Below are positions 10,001 through 17,833 of a stretch of DNA of 64,000 bases, one piece after another. The stretch comes from SHVO01 sp041905795 (GTDB taxonomy: Bacteria > Pseudomonadota > Alphaproteobacteria > Rhodospirillales > Rhodospirillaceae). The translations under genes and the position numbers were made by a program. The notes under the pieces were generated by a model that made no database searches, was not told the origin of the DNA, and worked only from the letters and a program-made list of their open reading frames with translations. The stretch is from the NCBI GenBank assembly GCA_041905795.1, contig JAYRKL010000005.1, positions 1-64,000 of the forward strand, in the 5' to 3' direction. How positions within the stretch are numbered: the first letter of the stretch is position 1; every line of letters begins with the position of its first letter.

Positions 10001-10190
10001 GGAACTGCGCCAGCCCCTGGGCGTGGCCATCGTCGGCGGCCTGATCGTCAGCCAGATCCTGACCCTGTTCACCACGCCGGTCATCTATCTCTACTTCGAC
10101 GAACTGGCGATCCGCTTCCGCGGCGACAAGAAGCCGCTGCCGCTCGATACCGACGAAACGCCCGCACCCGAACCGAAGCCCGCTGAGTAA
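7062..10190 (+). CDS. RND multidrug efflux permease (MdtB/AcrB family), first of pair
   Basis: A 1042-residue inner-membrane pump of normal family length, with an N-terminal membrane helix, two large periplasmic loops and two six-helix blocks. The proton-relay acids are present as VDDAIVMIEN (Asp401, Asp402), and the matching Lys lies in IVKKNAIMM near residue 926. The protein exports drugs or other amphiphiles in exchange for protons and should pair with the adaptor upstream. It lies 15 bp after the adaptor and 23 bp before the second permease, so all three should be co-transcribed. By analogy with MdtB/MdtC it may form mixed trimers with its neighbour. Confidence 0.93.
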   Translation: MNPSRIFILRPVATTLFMAAILLVGAVSFRYLPLSALPDIDYPTIQVQTFMPGASPEVMATAVTAPLERQLGQMPGLTQMLSVSSAGASVITLEFSLDVSLDAAEQEVLAKMNAAGNLLPQDLPAPPIFHKYNPADAPVLTLGVTSPTLPLTTISDIADSRIATKLAQLPGVGVVNLSGGNRPAVRIRANPRQLAAYGLNLDDLRTTISNANVNTPKGTFDGATRAYTINANDQIRDPQEYRDLIIAYRNGAPVRLSDVATVDTAAENDKLGAWVGTTPAMIVNVQRQPGANVIAVVDQVHKVLPQIRAALPPSMDLQVLTDRTTTIRASVADVEFELALAVVLVVLVIYLFLRSVPATIIPSLSVPLSLVGTFAFMYLADFSLNNLSLMALTIATGFVVDDAIVMIENISRYIEKGEDPLAAALKGAEQIGFTIISLTVSLIAVLIPLLFMGDVVGRLFREFAITLSVTILISAVVSLTLVPMLCAKILKPHRHGDLNRVMQKAEDWFNRLIAEYGRALEWVLDRSRATLLVAVGTLFVTAILWVLIPKGFFPVQDTGVIQGITEAPQSISYGALVERQTALAAAVMKDPDVESVSSFIGVDGTNVTLNSGRMMINLKPHADRDTSATEIIRRLNARVKEVSGIKLYMQPVQDLTIETSVSRTQYQFVLEDANGSELAEWVPRVVERLARLPELADVASDAQNSGLSAYVELDRDSATRLGISFATIDNALYDAFGQRMVSTIFTQTSQYRVILESDPRLQNTLDSLGSLYVPSSGGQVPLSAVAKISERAAPLQINHLHQFPANIVSFNLSPGTSLGQAVDAIVKAEKDIGLPPSVLTSFQGAALAFQASLSNEIYLIVAAIITVYIVLGVLYESFVHPVTILSTLPSASVGALLALILFRMDLGVIGIIGIVLLIGIVKKNAIMMIDFALDAERNEGLKPREAITQACLLRFRPILMTTMAALLGALPLMVGGGVGSELRQPLGVAIVGGLIVSQILTLFTTPVIYLYFDELAIRFRGDKKPLPLDTDETPAPEPKPAE

Positions 10191-10213
10191 GACCACCGAG
10201 TAAGACTGAAAGC

Positions 10214-13200
10214 ATGAACCTGTCCCGGCCGTTCATCCTCCGGCCTGTCGCCACCACCCTGCTCACCGTCGCGGTGTTCCTGGCGGGGGCGGCGGCCTAT
10301 TTCCTGCTGCCGGTGTCGTCGCTGCCGCAGGTGGATATCCCGACCATCGCCGTCTCCGCCAACCTGCCCGGCGCCAGCCCGGAAGTGGTGGCCGCGACCG
10401 TGGCCACGCCGCTCGAACGCCACCTGGGCGAGATCGCCGGCGTCAGCGAGATGACCTCGCGTTCGTCCATCGGCCAGACCCAGATCGTGCTGCAGTTCGA
10501 CCAGCGCCGCGACCTCGACGGCGCCGCGCGCGACGTCCAGGCCGCCATCGAAGCCGCCCGCGCCGACCTGCCTTCGTCGCTGCGCAGCAACCCGAGCTAC
10601 CGCAAGTTCAACCCGGCGGCGGCGCCGATCATGGTGCTGACCCTGCTCTCCAAGACCCGCACCCAGGGCCAGCTTTATGATCTCGCCTCCAATATCCTAC
10701 AGCCGGCCCTGTCGCAGGTGAACGGCGTCGGCAACGTGCAGATCTCCGGGAGTTCGCTGCCCGCCATCCGCGTCGAACTCAACCCGCGCGCCCTGTTCAA
10801 ATACGGCATCGGATTGGCGGATGTGCGCGCCGCCCTGGCGGCCGGCAACGCCAACACGCCCAAGGGCGCCATCGAGGTCGGCGAACGCCGCTACCAAATC
10901 TACGCCAATGACGTTCTCACCAGCGACGTCGACAAGGGTGCGGCCCTCTACGGTTCGCTGATCATCGCCTCGCGCAACGGCGCCGTGGTGCGGCTGTCCG
11001 ACGTGGCCGAGGTCCAAGGCTCGGTCGAGGACATCCGCAACGCGGCCTATTGCGACGGCGAGCCCTGCGTCGTGCTCCAGGTCTCGCTGCAGCCGGGCGC
11101 CAACCTGATCGACACCGTCGACCATATCACCGCCCAGATCCCGCGCCTGCAATCGACCCTGCCGGTGGGCGTGCAGCTGTCCATCCGCAACGACCAGACC
11201 GCCGTGATCCGCACCTCCCTGCGCGACACCGGCCGCACCCTGGCGATCTCGGTGTTCCTGGTCATCATGATCGTCTACCTGTTCCTGCGCAGCTGGCGGG
11301 CGGCCGTCATCCCCTGCGTCGCGGTGCCGGTGTCCCTGGTGGGCACCTTCGGCGTCATGTACCTGTTCGGCTACACCCTCGATAACATCTCGCTCATGGC
11401 GCTGACGGTGGCCACCGGATTCGTGGTCGACGACGCCATCGTCGTGCTCGAGAACACCACCCGCCATATCGAGGCCGGCGTGCCGCGGGTCAAAGCCGCG
11501 CTGATGGGCGCCAAGGAAGTGGCGTTCACCGTCCTATCCATGACCGTATCGCTCTGCGCCGTGTTCCTGCCGGTGCCGCTCATGGGCGGGCCCATTGGGC
11601 AGCTGTTCAAGGAATTCGTGGTCACCATGTCGGCGGCGCTGGTGATCTCCCTGGTGGTGTCCTTGACCACCACGCCGATGCTGTGCGCGCTCCTGCTGCG
11701 GCCCTACCGGCGCGAGGAAAGGACCCGGTTCAAGCGCTGGCTGGATGAGAAATTCGACGGCCTTCTGGACGGCTACCGGCGCAGCCTGAAGTTCGCCCTG
11801 GAAAACGGCGGCTTCATCATGTTCCTGCTGGGCATCGTCCTGGTGCTCAACTTCCATCTCTATGGCCTGTTGCCCAAGGGCTACTTCCCGTGGATGGACC
11901 AGGGCCGCATCCAGGGCGGCGTGCGCGGCGACCAGAGCGCGTCGTTCGAACTCACCCGGACCAAGATCGAGGCCTTCGAGAAGATCCTGCGCGCCGACCC
12001 GGCGGTGGAGAGCGTGCAGCTCACCACCGGCGGCAACGGCGGCGGCGGCGGCGGCGGGTTCGCGTCGGTGACCCTGAAGCCCAAATCCGAACGCAAGCTG
12101 GACACCGAGCAGGTCATCAACCGCATGCGCCCGATGCTGGCGGAAGTGCCGGGGGCCAACATGTTCCTGTTCACGCCCCAGGACATCCGCGTCGGCGGCC
12201 GGCAAGGCAACTCGCCGTTCCAGTACACGCTGCTCAGCGATGACGTCGAGATTCTGCGGGAATGGGCGCCCAAGCTGGAAACCGCCCTCAAGGACGTGCC
12301 GCAGCTCGTAGACGTGTCCACCGACCAGTCGGAACGCGGCCTGGAGACCGAGATCCAGATCGACCGCGCCACCGCCTCGCGCCTCGGCCTGACCACGTCG
12401 CAGGTGGCCAACGCACTCCAGGACGCCTTCGCCCAGCGCTCGGTCTCGACCATCTACAACCAGTTCAACCAGTACCATGTGATCATGGAGGTGGCGAAAG
12501 AGTTCTGGCAGAGCCCCGAGACCCTTCAGGACCTGTTCATCTCCACCTTCGGCCAGATCAGCGGCACTCAAGCGACGGCCGCCGCTGGCGGCACGGCCAC
12601 CGCCGGGTCCACCAGCTCCGAGGCCGCCACCGCCGCGGCGGAGGCCGTGCGCAACCAGGCCACCAACCGCCTCGCCAACAGCGGCCGCGGCGCCGCGTCC
12701 ACGGGAGCCGCGGTCTCCACCAGGGTCGAGACCATGGTGCCGTTCGCGGCGCTCTCGAAATACGCTTCGGGCCGCACGCCGACCTCGGTCAACCACCAGG
12801 GCCACTTCGCCGCCGTGACGGTGTCGTTCTCGGTGGCCCAGGGATATTCCTTGAGCGACGTGACCAAGGTGATCCCGCAGGTCGCCAACGAGATCGGCAT
12901 GCCGCCGGCGATCCACGGCGTATTCGCGGGCACCGCCGGCGCGTTCCAGTCCTCGGCCAGCAGCGGGCCGTGGCTGATCCTCGCCGCCATCGTCACCATC
13001 TACATCGTGCTCGGGATCCTCTACGAGAGTTACGTCCACCCGATCACCATCATCTCCACCCTGCCCTCCGCCGGCATCGGCGCCTTCATCCTCCTGGGTC
13101 TGCTCAAGATGGAGTTGGGCCTGATCGCCTTCATTGGATTGATTCTGCTGATCGGCATCGTCAAGAAGAACGCGATCATGATGGTCGACTTCGCCATCCA

Positions 13201-13549
13201 GGCGCAGCGGGACCGCGGCCTGCAGCCGCGCGACGCTATCTTCGAGGCCAGCGTCCTGCGCTTCCGCCCGATCCTGATGACCAGCGCGGCGGCGATCCTG
13301 GGGGCGTTGCCGTTGGCCATCGGGTTCGGGGAAGGCTCGGAATTGCGCCAGCCCCTGGGCGTCACCATCCTGGGCGGCCTCCTGGCCAGCCAGGTGCTGA
13401 CCATCTACACCACCCCGGTGATCTACCTGTACCTGGCGCGGTTGGGCGCCTGGCTCGGCCTGTCGCGCCGGGGTTTCACCGCCACCGCCAGACAGGGCTT
13501 CGCCGGCCTGCGCCACCGGCTGTCGCGGCGAAGCGCGGCCGGAACCTGA
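10214..13549 (+). CDS. RND multidrug efflux permease (MdtC-like), second of pair, with Ala/Thr-rich insertion
   Basis: A 1111-residue RND pump, about 70 residues longer than its neighbour. The proton-relay motif VDDAIVVLEN (Asp406, Asp407) and the IVKKNAIMM Lys motif are intact, so it should be functional. Two oddities are visible. One is a run of seven Gly codons (12037-12057) in the first half of the second periplasmic loop. The other is an insertion of roughly 57 residues (about 783-839), rich in Ala, Thr, Ser and Gly, before MVPFAAL, where the first permease has only a short turn. By AcrB topology this falls in the periplasmic docking/porter region. A strong hairpin follows the stop codon. 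Confidence 0.92.
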   Translation: MNLSRPFILRPVATTLLTVAVFLAGAAAYFLLPVSSLPQVDIPTIAVSANLPGASPEVVAATVATPLERHLGEIAGVSEMTSRSSIGQTQIVLQFDQRRDLDGAARDVQAAIEAARADLPSSLRSNPSYRKFNPAAAPIMVLTLLSKTRTQGQLYDLASNILQPALSQVNGVGNVQISGSSLPAIRVELNPRALFKYGIGLADVRAALAAGNANTPKGAIEVGERRYQIYANDVLTSDVDKGAALYGSLIIASRNGAVVRLSDVAEVQGSVEDIRNAAYCDGEPCVVLQVSLQPGANLIDTVDHITAQIPRLQSTLPVGVQLSIRNDQTAVIRTSLRDTGRTLAISVFLVIMIVYLFLRSWRAAVIPCVAVPVSLVGTFGVMYLFGYTLDNISLMALTVATGFVVDDAIVVLENTTRHIEAGVPRVKAALMGAKEVAFTVLSMTVSLCAVFLPVPLMGGPIGQLFKEFVVTMSAALVISLVVSLTTTPMLCALLLRPYRREERTRFKRWLDEKFDGLLDGYRRSLKFALENGGFIMFLLGIVLVLNFHLYGLLPKGYFPWMDQGRIQGGVRGDQSASFELTRTKIEAFEKILRADPAVESVQLTTGGNGGGGGGGFASVTLKPKSERKLDTEQVINRMRPMLAEVPGANMFLFTPQDIRVGGRQGNSPFQYTLLSDDVEILREWAPKLETALKDVPQLVDVSTDQSERGLETEIQIDRATASRLGLTTSQVANALQDAFAQRSVSTIYNQFNQYHVIMEVAKEFWQSPETLQDLFISTFGQISGTQATAAAGGTATAGSTSSEAATAAAEAVRNQATNRLANSGRGAASTGAAVSTRVETMVPFAALSKYASGRTPTSVNHQGHFAAVTVSFSVAQGYSLSDVTKVIPQVANEIGMPPAIHGVFAGTAGAFQSSASSGPWLILAAIVTIYIVLGILYESYVHPITIISTLPSAGIGAFILLGLLKMELGLIAFIGLILLIGIVKKNAIMMVDFAIQAQRDRGLQPRDAIFEASVLRFRPILMTSAAAILGALPLAIGFGEGSELRQPLGVTILGGLLASQVLTIYTTPVIYLYLARLGAWLGLSRRGFTATARQGFAGLRHRLSRRSAAGT

Positions 13550-13552
13550 TCC

Positions 13553-13574
13553 GGGGGCGGGCGGTCCCGCCCCC
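13553..13574 (+). terminator. GC-rich hairpin just after the RND operon
   Basis: GGGGGCGGG (13553-13561) and CCCGCCCCC (13566-13574) form a perfect nine-pair stem with a CGGT loop, four bases after the stop codon. No T run follows, so it would be a non-canonical or Rho-assisted terminator, or an mRNA-stabilising end. Confidence 0.5.
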
Positions 13575-13708
13575 CGCCGATGTACCGTGAAAGCGAAAAT
13601 GTGTATGCTTTTTGACAGTTTGGCTCGGGGGCACCCGGGCCGGGCGCGAGGGCCTGCGGCCCCCGCCGCAATGGCTAACCCGAGGGCGAAGCATTCAGGG
13701 GTAAGGCT

Positions 13709-14812
13709 ATGATCCGCAGTCCGTTTTTAACCGCGCTGGCCGGCGTGATAGTGGCTTTGGCCGGGGTTTCCCCCGGGACGGCCGCGGCTGCGGAGTCGCG
13801 CAATTTCGTGGTGGGCTGGTTCACCCACGCCACCGACTCAAAGGACGGCGACTGTCCCGGCGGCGTCAACCCCGACATCACCATCCAATATATGAAGAAC
13901 CTGGCCCTGCTCGGTTACACGCCGCAGCAGATCGAGGCCATGGCCCGGAAGGAACTCGACGGCGGCGACGAGATCGCCGAAGCCATGCGCCTGCGCGGGC
14001 GCGTCGACGGCAAACCGATCGAGCCCTTCACCTACCCCGAGACCGCAATCGATCCCAAGCTGGTGGGCGGCATCGGCAAGACCGGTTACGGCTTCGACCT
14101 CGACGGCAAGGACGGCCCCAACGGCTACGAAGACCCGCAAACCCGTCAAAAGGGCGTCGACAACGAGATGTTCCGGGCGCTCGGCTGCATGCGCACCTTC
14201 CGCGGTTCGCTCCAGGGCCGCCCGACCTACTGGGCCTGGGCCTGGGGACAGTTGCTGGACTCCCAGCCGGCCTGGCTGGTGAATGTCAGCGGCGAGGACC
14301 TCGGCAAGGACGGCGACGTCACGGTCACCTTCGACCGCGCGCTCACGCACCTGCGCGTCAACGCCGACGGCAATCCGCGCGAGGATTCCACCTACCGGGT
14401 CGATCCCGATCCGCGCTCGCACAACGTCTATAAGGGCGTGCTCAAGAACGGCGAGATCACCATCGCCGACGGCGGCGCTTTCCGCATGCTGCAAAACCCG
14501 TTGGTGGCGCCGGAGCTGAAACTCTCCCGCGCGCAGCTGCGCCTGACCTTGAGGAAGGACGGCACGATCTCGGCTTTCGTCGGCGGCTATCAGTCGTGGC
14601 GTGACGTCTATCTCTCCTTCGCCGGCCCCGGTCCGGCCTATGAGGCCTGCGTCACCGGCGACATCCCCGGCATCTATTACCTGCTCAAGCGTTATGCCGA
14701 CGGCGATCCGGATCCCAAGACCGGCCAGAACGCCACCATCTCCACCACCTATTATCTTGAAGGTGTCCGGGCTTTCACCGTCTCCGCCGACACCAAGCCC
14801 GCCGGTCACTGA
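13709..14812 (+). CDS. exported protein of unknown function, first gene of the DUF1592/DUF1552 locus
   Basis: A 367-residue protein with a Sec signal (hydrophobic about residues 6-28, Ala-rich cleavage region). I do not recognise a family. The mature part is rich in Trp, Tyr, Asp and Gly, with three Cys (one in KDGDCPGG near residue 49, one in ALGCMR, one in YEACVTGD), and it looks like a soluble beta-rich domain. It sits 12 bp before the DUF1592 gene and is followed by two more exported proteins, so it is probably a subunit or substrate-binding part of that system. The ATG is preceded by GGGGTAAGG. Confidence 0.75.
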   Translation: MIRSPFLTALAGVIVALAGVSPGTAAAAESRNFVVGWFTHATDSKDGDCPGGVNPDITIQYMKNLALLGYTPQQIEAMARKELDGGDEIAEAMRLRGRVDGKPIEPFTYPETAIDPKLVGGIGKTGYGFDLDGKDGPNGYEDPQTRQKGVDNEMFRALGCMRTFRGSLQGRPTYWAWAWGQLLDSQPAWLVNVSGEDLGKDGDVTVTFDRALTHLRVNADGNPREDSTYRVDPDPRSHNVYKGVLKNGEITIADGGAFRMLQNPLVAPELKLSRAQLRLTLRKDGTISAFVGGYQSWRDVYLSFAGPGPAYEACVTGDIPGIYYLLKRYADGDPDPKTGQNATISTTYYLEGVRAFTVSADTKPAGH

Positions 14813-14824
14813 GGAAGTTCAGGA

Positions 14825-16489
14825 ATGTTGTCTCGCACCCTTGCCGCGCTCCTCAGCTGCACCGCGCTGATCGCTTGCGCGCCCGCTGCCAAGGAAATGA
14901 CCGCCAAACAAACCGCCGTGGCGCCCGTTGCCTTCACGCCCGGCGAGATGGTGATGCGCCGCCTCTCGGCCGAGCAGTACCAGAACATCGTCACCGACGT
15001 GTTCGGCCCGTCCATCGAACTGGGCGGCCGCTTCGAACCCGACCTGCGGGTCGGCGGCCTGCTGGCCGTGGGCGCCGGCACCGTGAGCATCACCGCGGTG
15101 GGCATGGAGCAGTTCGACGCCATGGCGCGCAACATCGCCGCCCAGGTGGTGAGCGACAAGAACCGCGCGCTGATGGTGCCGTGCCTGCCGGCCGATCCCA
15201 AGGCCGCCGACGACGCCTGTGTCGGCGTCTTCATGAGCCGCGTCGGCGAACTCCTGTATCGCCGCCCGCTCACCGGCGACGAACTCAAGAGCTATGTCGG
15301 CGTCGCGCGTCTCGCCACCGGCTCAACCAAGGACTTCTACGCCGGGTTGTCCACCAGCCTCGCCGCCATGCTGTCGTCGCCCAAGTTCCTGTTCCGCCAG
15401 GAGCTGGTGACGGCGAACGCCGACGGCACCTACAGCCTCGACGGCTATTCTAAGGCCTCGCAGCTCAGCTTTTTCCTGTGGAATTCGATCCCCGACCTGC
15501 CGCTGCTGGCCGCGGCGCGTAAAGGTGAACTCAACACCCGCGCCGGCATCGCCAGGCAGGTCGAACGCATGATGACCAGCCCGCGCCTGGAACACGGCGT
15601 GCGCGCCTTCTTCATCGACAACTTCGGCTTCGACGAATTCAACGGCCTCACCAAGGACGCCGTGCTGTTCCCGAAATTCAGCGCCCAGGCCGCCAACGAT
15701 GCCCAGGAACAGACCCTGCGCACCATCGTCGATCTTTTGCTGAAGAACAAAGGCGATTACCGCGACATCTTCACCACCAAGAAGACCTTCCTCACCCAGG
15801 AGCTGGGCGCCATCTACCAGGTGCCGGTGGTGGACGGGAGCCCCAACGGCTCGCCCGACGCCTGGCTGCCGTTCGAATTCGCCAAGGACGATCCGCGCGG
15901 CGGCATCCTCACCCAGATGAGCTTCACCTCCCTGCACTCGCCGCCGGGCCGCGGGTCGCCGACCTTGCGCGGCAAGGCCTTGCGCGAAGTGCTGCTGTGC
16001 CAGAAGGTGCCGGCGCCGCCGGCGAACGTGAAGTTCGATATCGTGCAGGACACCAACAACCCGATCTATAAGACTGCCCGCGACCGCCTGAATGCCCATG
16101 CCATCAACCCGGTCTGCGCCGGCTGCCACAAGATCATCGACCCGCTCGGCCTCGCCCTCGAGAACTTCGACGGCGCCGGCGCCTTCCGCACCACCGAACA
16201 GGGCGTGAAGATCGACACCTCGGGTGCGTTGGACGGCGTCAAGTTCACCGGCGCCGCCGAACTGGGCCGGGTGGTGCACGACAACCCCGCCGCCACCGCC
16301 TGCCTGGTGAGCCGCCTCACCTCCTATGCCGTCGGCCGCGACGTCAAGGACACGGCCTGGCTGGAGGCGCTCAAGGCCGGTTTCGCCGCCAACGGTTACC
16401 GCCTGCCCGACCTGATGCGCGCCATCGCGACCAGCGATGCGTTCTTCACGGTCGCCGCTCCAAAGACTCAAACCGCCTCTGCCCAGTAG
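14825..16489 (+). CDS. DUF1592-family exported lipoprotein with CxxCH motif
   Basis: A 554-residue protein whose lipobox (LIAC, Cys18) predicts a lipid-anchored envelope protein. The domain order matches the DUF1587/1595/1592/1588/1585 family: RRLSAEQYQNIV near 46, YRRPLTGDEL near 145, a DUF1592 core about 205-330, the DUF1588 part about 355-455, and a DUF1585 end about 475-545. The DUF1588 part holds CAGCH (431-435), a possible haem c site. The family is common in Planctomycetes and some Proteobacteria, almost always next to DUF1552, and has no established biochemistry. An electron-transfer or oxidative role at the cell surface is inferred. The gene ends 7 bp before the DUF1552 start. Confidence 0.85.
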   Translation: MLSRTLAALLSCTALIACAPAAKEMTAKQTAVAPVAFTPGEMVMRRLSAEQYQNIVTDVFGPSIELGGRFEPDLRVGGLLAVGAGTVSITAVGMEQFDAMARNIAAQVVSDKNRALMVPCLPADPKAADDACVGVFMSRVGELLYRRPLTGDELKSYVGVARLATGSTKDFYAGLSTSLAAMLSSPKFLFRQELVTANADGTYSLDGYSKASQLSFFLWNSIPDLPLLAAARKGELNTRAGIARQVERMMTSPRLEHGVRAFFIDNFGFDEFNGLTKDAVLFPKFSAQAANDAQEQTLRTIVDLLLKNKGDYRDIFTTKKTFLTQELGAIYQVPVVDGSPNGSPDAWLPFEFAKDDPRGGILTQMSFTSLHSPPGRGSPTLRGKALREVLLCQKVPAPPANVKFDIVQDTNNPIYKTARDRLNAHAINPVCAGCHKIIDPLGLALENFDGAGAFRTTEQGVKIDTSGALDGVKFTGAAELGRVVHDNPAATACLVSRLTSYAVGRDVKDTAWLEALKAGFAANGYRLPDLMRAIATSDAFFTVAAPKTQTASAQ

Positions 16490-16496
16490 GTTCGCG

Positions 16497-17822
16497 ATGA
16501 CCAAGCCGATCCCCCGCCGCAACGTCCTGCGCAGCGCCACCCTCGGCGCCGCCGCCGCCCTGCCGCTGCCGTTCCTGGACTGCTTCCTGGACACTTCCGG
16601 CAAGGCCTTCGCCGCCACCGGCGCGGCGCTGCCGCACTGCTTCGGCACCTGGTGGCAGGGCCTGGGATTCACCCCCGGCCGCTGGATCCCGGACAAGGCC
16701 GGCAAGGGCTATGAGAACAAGGTCGAGCTGAAGATGTTCGACCGCTACAAGGACCGGATCAACATCATCTCCGGCACCAAGTATTTCCTCGACGGCCGCC
16801 CGCTCGAGACCCATACCACCGGCTGGCAGATCGCCTCCCAGGGCGGCATCCCCACCGGCGTCAACAGCGGCCCGTCCATCGACAGCATCATCGCCGACGC
16901 CATCGGCCGGAACACCCGGTTCCGCTCGCTGGAACTCTCGCTCGACGGCAGCCGCGCCAGCTATTCCAAGCGCGCCGGCTCCGCCAGCAATCCGTCCGAG
17001 CCCTCGCCGCTCGGCCTTTACACCCGCATCTTCGGACCCGGCTTCAAGGACCCCAACGCCGCCGACTTCACGCCCGACCCCGCCGTGGTGCTCCGCCGCA
17101 GCGTGCTCTCCTATGTCACCGACGAGCGCAAGAGCATGATGGCGCAGCTGGGCGCCGCCGACAAAGCGCGCCTCGACGAATACTTCTCCGGCCTGCGCCA
17201 GATCGAGCAGCAACTCGACATCGAACTGCAGAAACCGGCCCCGCTGGCCGCCTGCCAGGTGCCGGGCAAGGTGGACGAGATCAAGACCGGCCGCGAGGTC
17301 GGCGAAGTCACCGCCGCCAACAAGCTCATGTCCCGGCTGGCGGCGCAAGCGCTCGCCTGCGGCCAGACCCGCGTGTTCAACGTGGTCATCGGCGCCAACG
17401 GCCTGCGTCAACCCGGCAGCCAGCAGAATTGGCACATGCTCACCCATGAGGAGCCGGTGGACGACAAGCTCGGGTTCCAGAAGGAGACCACCTGGTTCAT
17501 CGAGTGGGCTAACCAGCAGTTCGTGGATTTCATCGGCCAGCTGGACGCCATGAAGGAGGGCGACGGCACGGTGCTCGACCGCGTGGCGATGCTGTGGCAG
17601 ACCGATCACGGCTACGCCCGCACCCACACCATGGATGCCCTACCGATCCTGACCGTGGGCAGCGCCGGCGGACGCTTGCGCACCGGCCTGCACGTGCCGG
17701 CCAACGGCGACCCCGCCACCCGCGTCGGCCTCACCCTCCAGCAGGCCATGGGCGTCTCGCTCAAGAACTGGGGCCAGCTTTCCAACGAGACCTCCAAGAC
17801 CGTCACCGAAATCCTGGCATAA
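16497..17822 (+). CDS. DUF1552-family protein with Tat-type signal
   Basis: From ATG 16497 (GTTCGCG upstream; the longer in-frame start at 16437 overlaps the previous gene and is less likely) the protein has 441 residues. The N-terminus reads PRRNVLRSATLG followed by an Ala/Leu stretch, a twin-arginine-type signal, which suggests export after folding, perhaps with a cofactor. The remainder matches DUF1552, the standard partner of DUF1592 and distantly related to the DUF1501/sulfatase-like fold; the family function is unknown. It is co-directional and closely spaced with its neighbours (11 bp to the next gene). Confidence 0.85.
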   Translation: MTKPIPRRNVLRSATLGAAAALPLPFLDCFLDTSGKAFAATGAALPHCFGTWWQGLGFTPGRWIPDKAGKGYENKVELKMFDRYKDRINIISGTKYFLDGRPLETHTTGWQIASQGGIPTGVNSGPSIDSIIADAIGRNTRFRSLELSLDGSRASYSKRAGSASNPSEPSPLGLYTRIFGPGFKDPNAADFTPDPAVVLRRSVLSYVTDERKSMMAQLGAADKARLDEYFSGLRQIEQQLDIELQKPAPLAACQVPGKVDEIKTGREVGEVTAANKLMSRLAAQALACGQTRVFNVVIGANGLRQPGSQQNWHMLTHEEPVDDKLGFQKETTWFIEWANQQFVDFIGQLDAMKEGDGTVLDRVAMLWQTDHGYARTHTMDALPILTVGSAGGRLRTGLHVPANGDPATRVGLTLQQAMGVSLKNWGQLSNETSKTVTEILA

Positions 17823-17833
17823 GGCCGACAGCC

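Noticed and set aside
12037..12057. GGC run as a frameshift or assembly error
   Set aside because: The frame is intact on both sides and RND motifs continue, so it is reported as a repeat tract instead.
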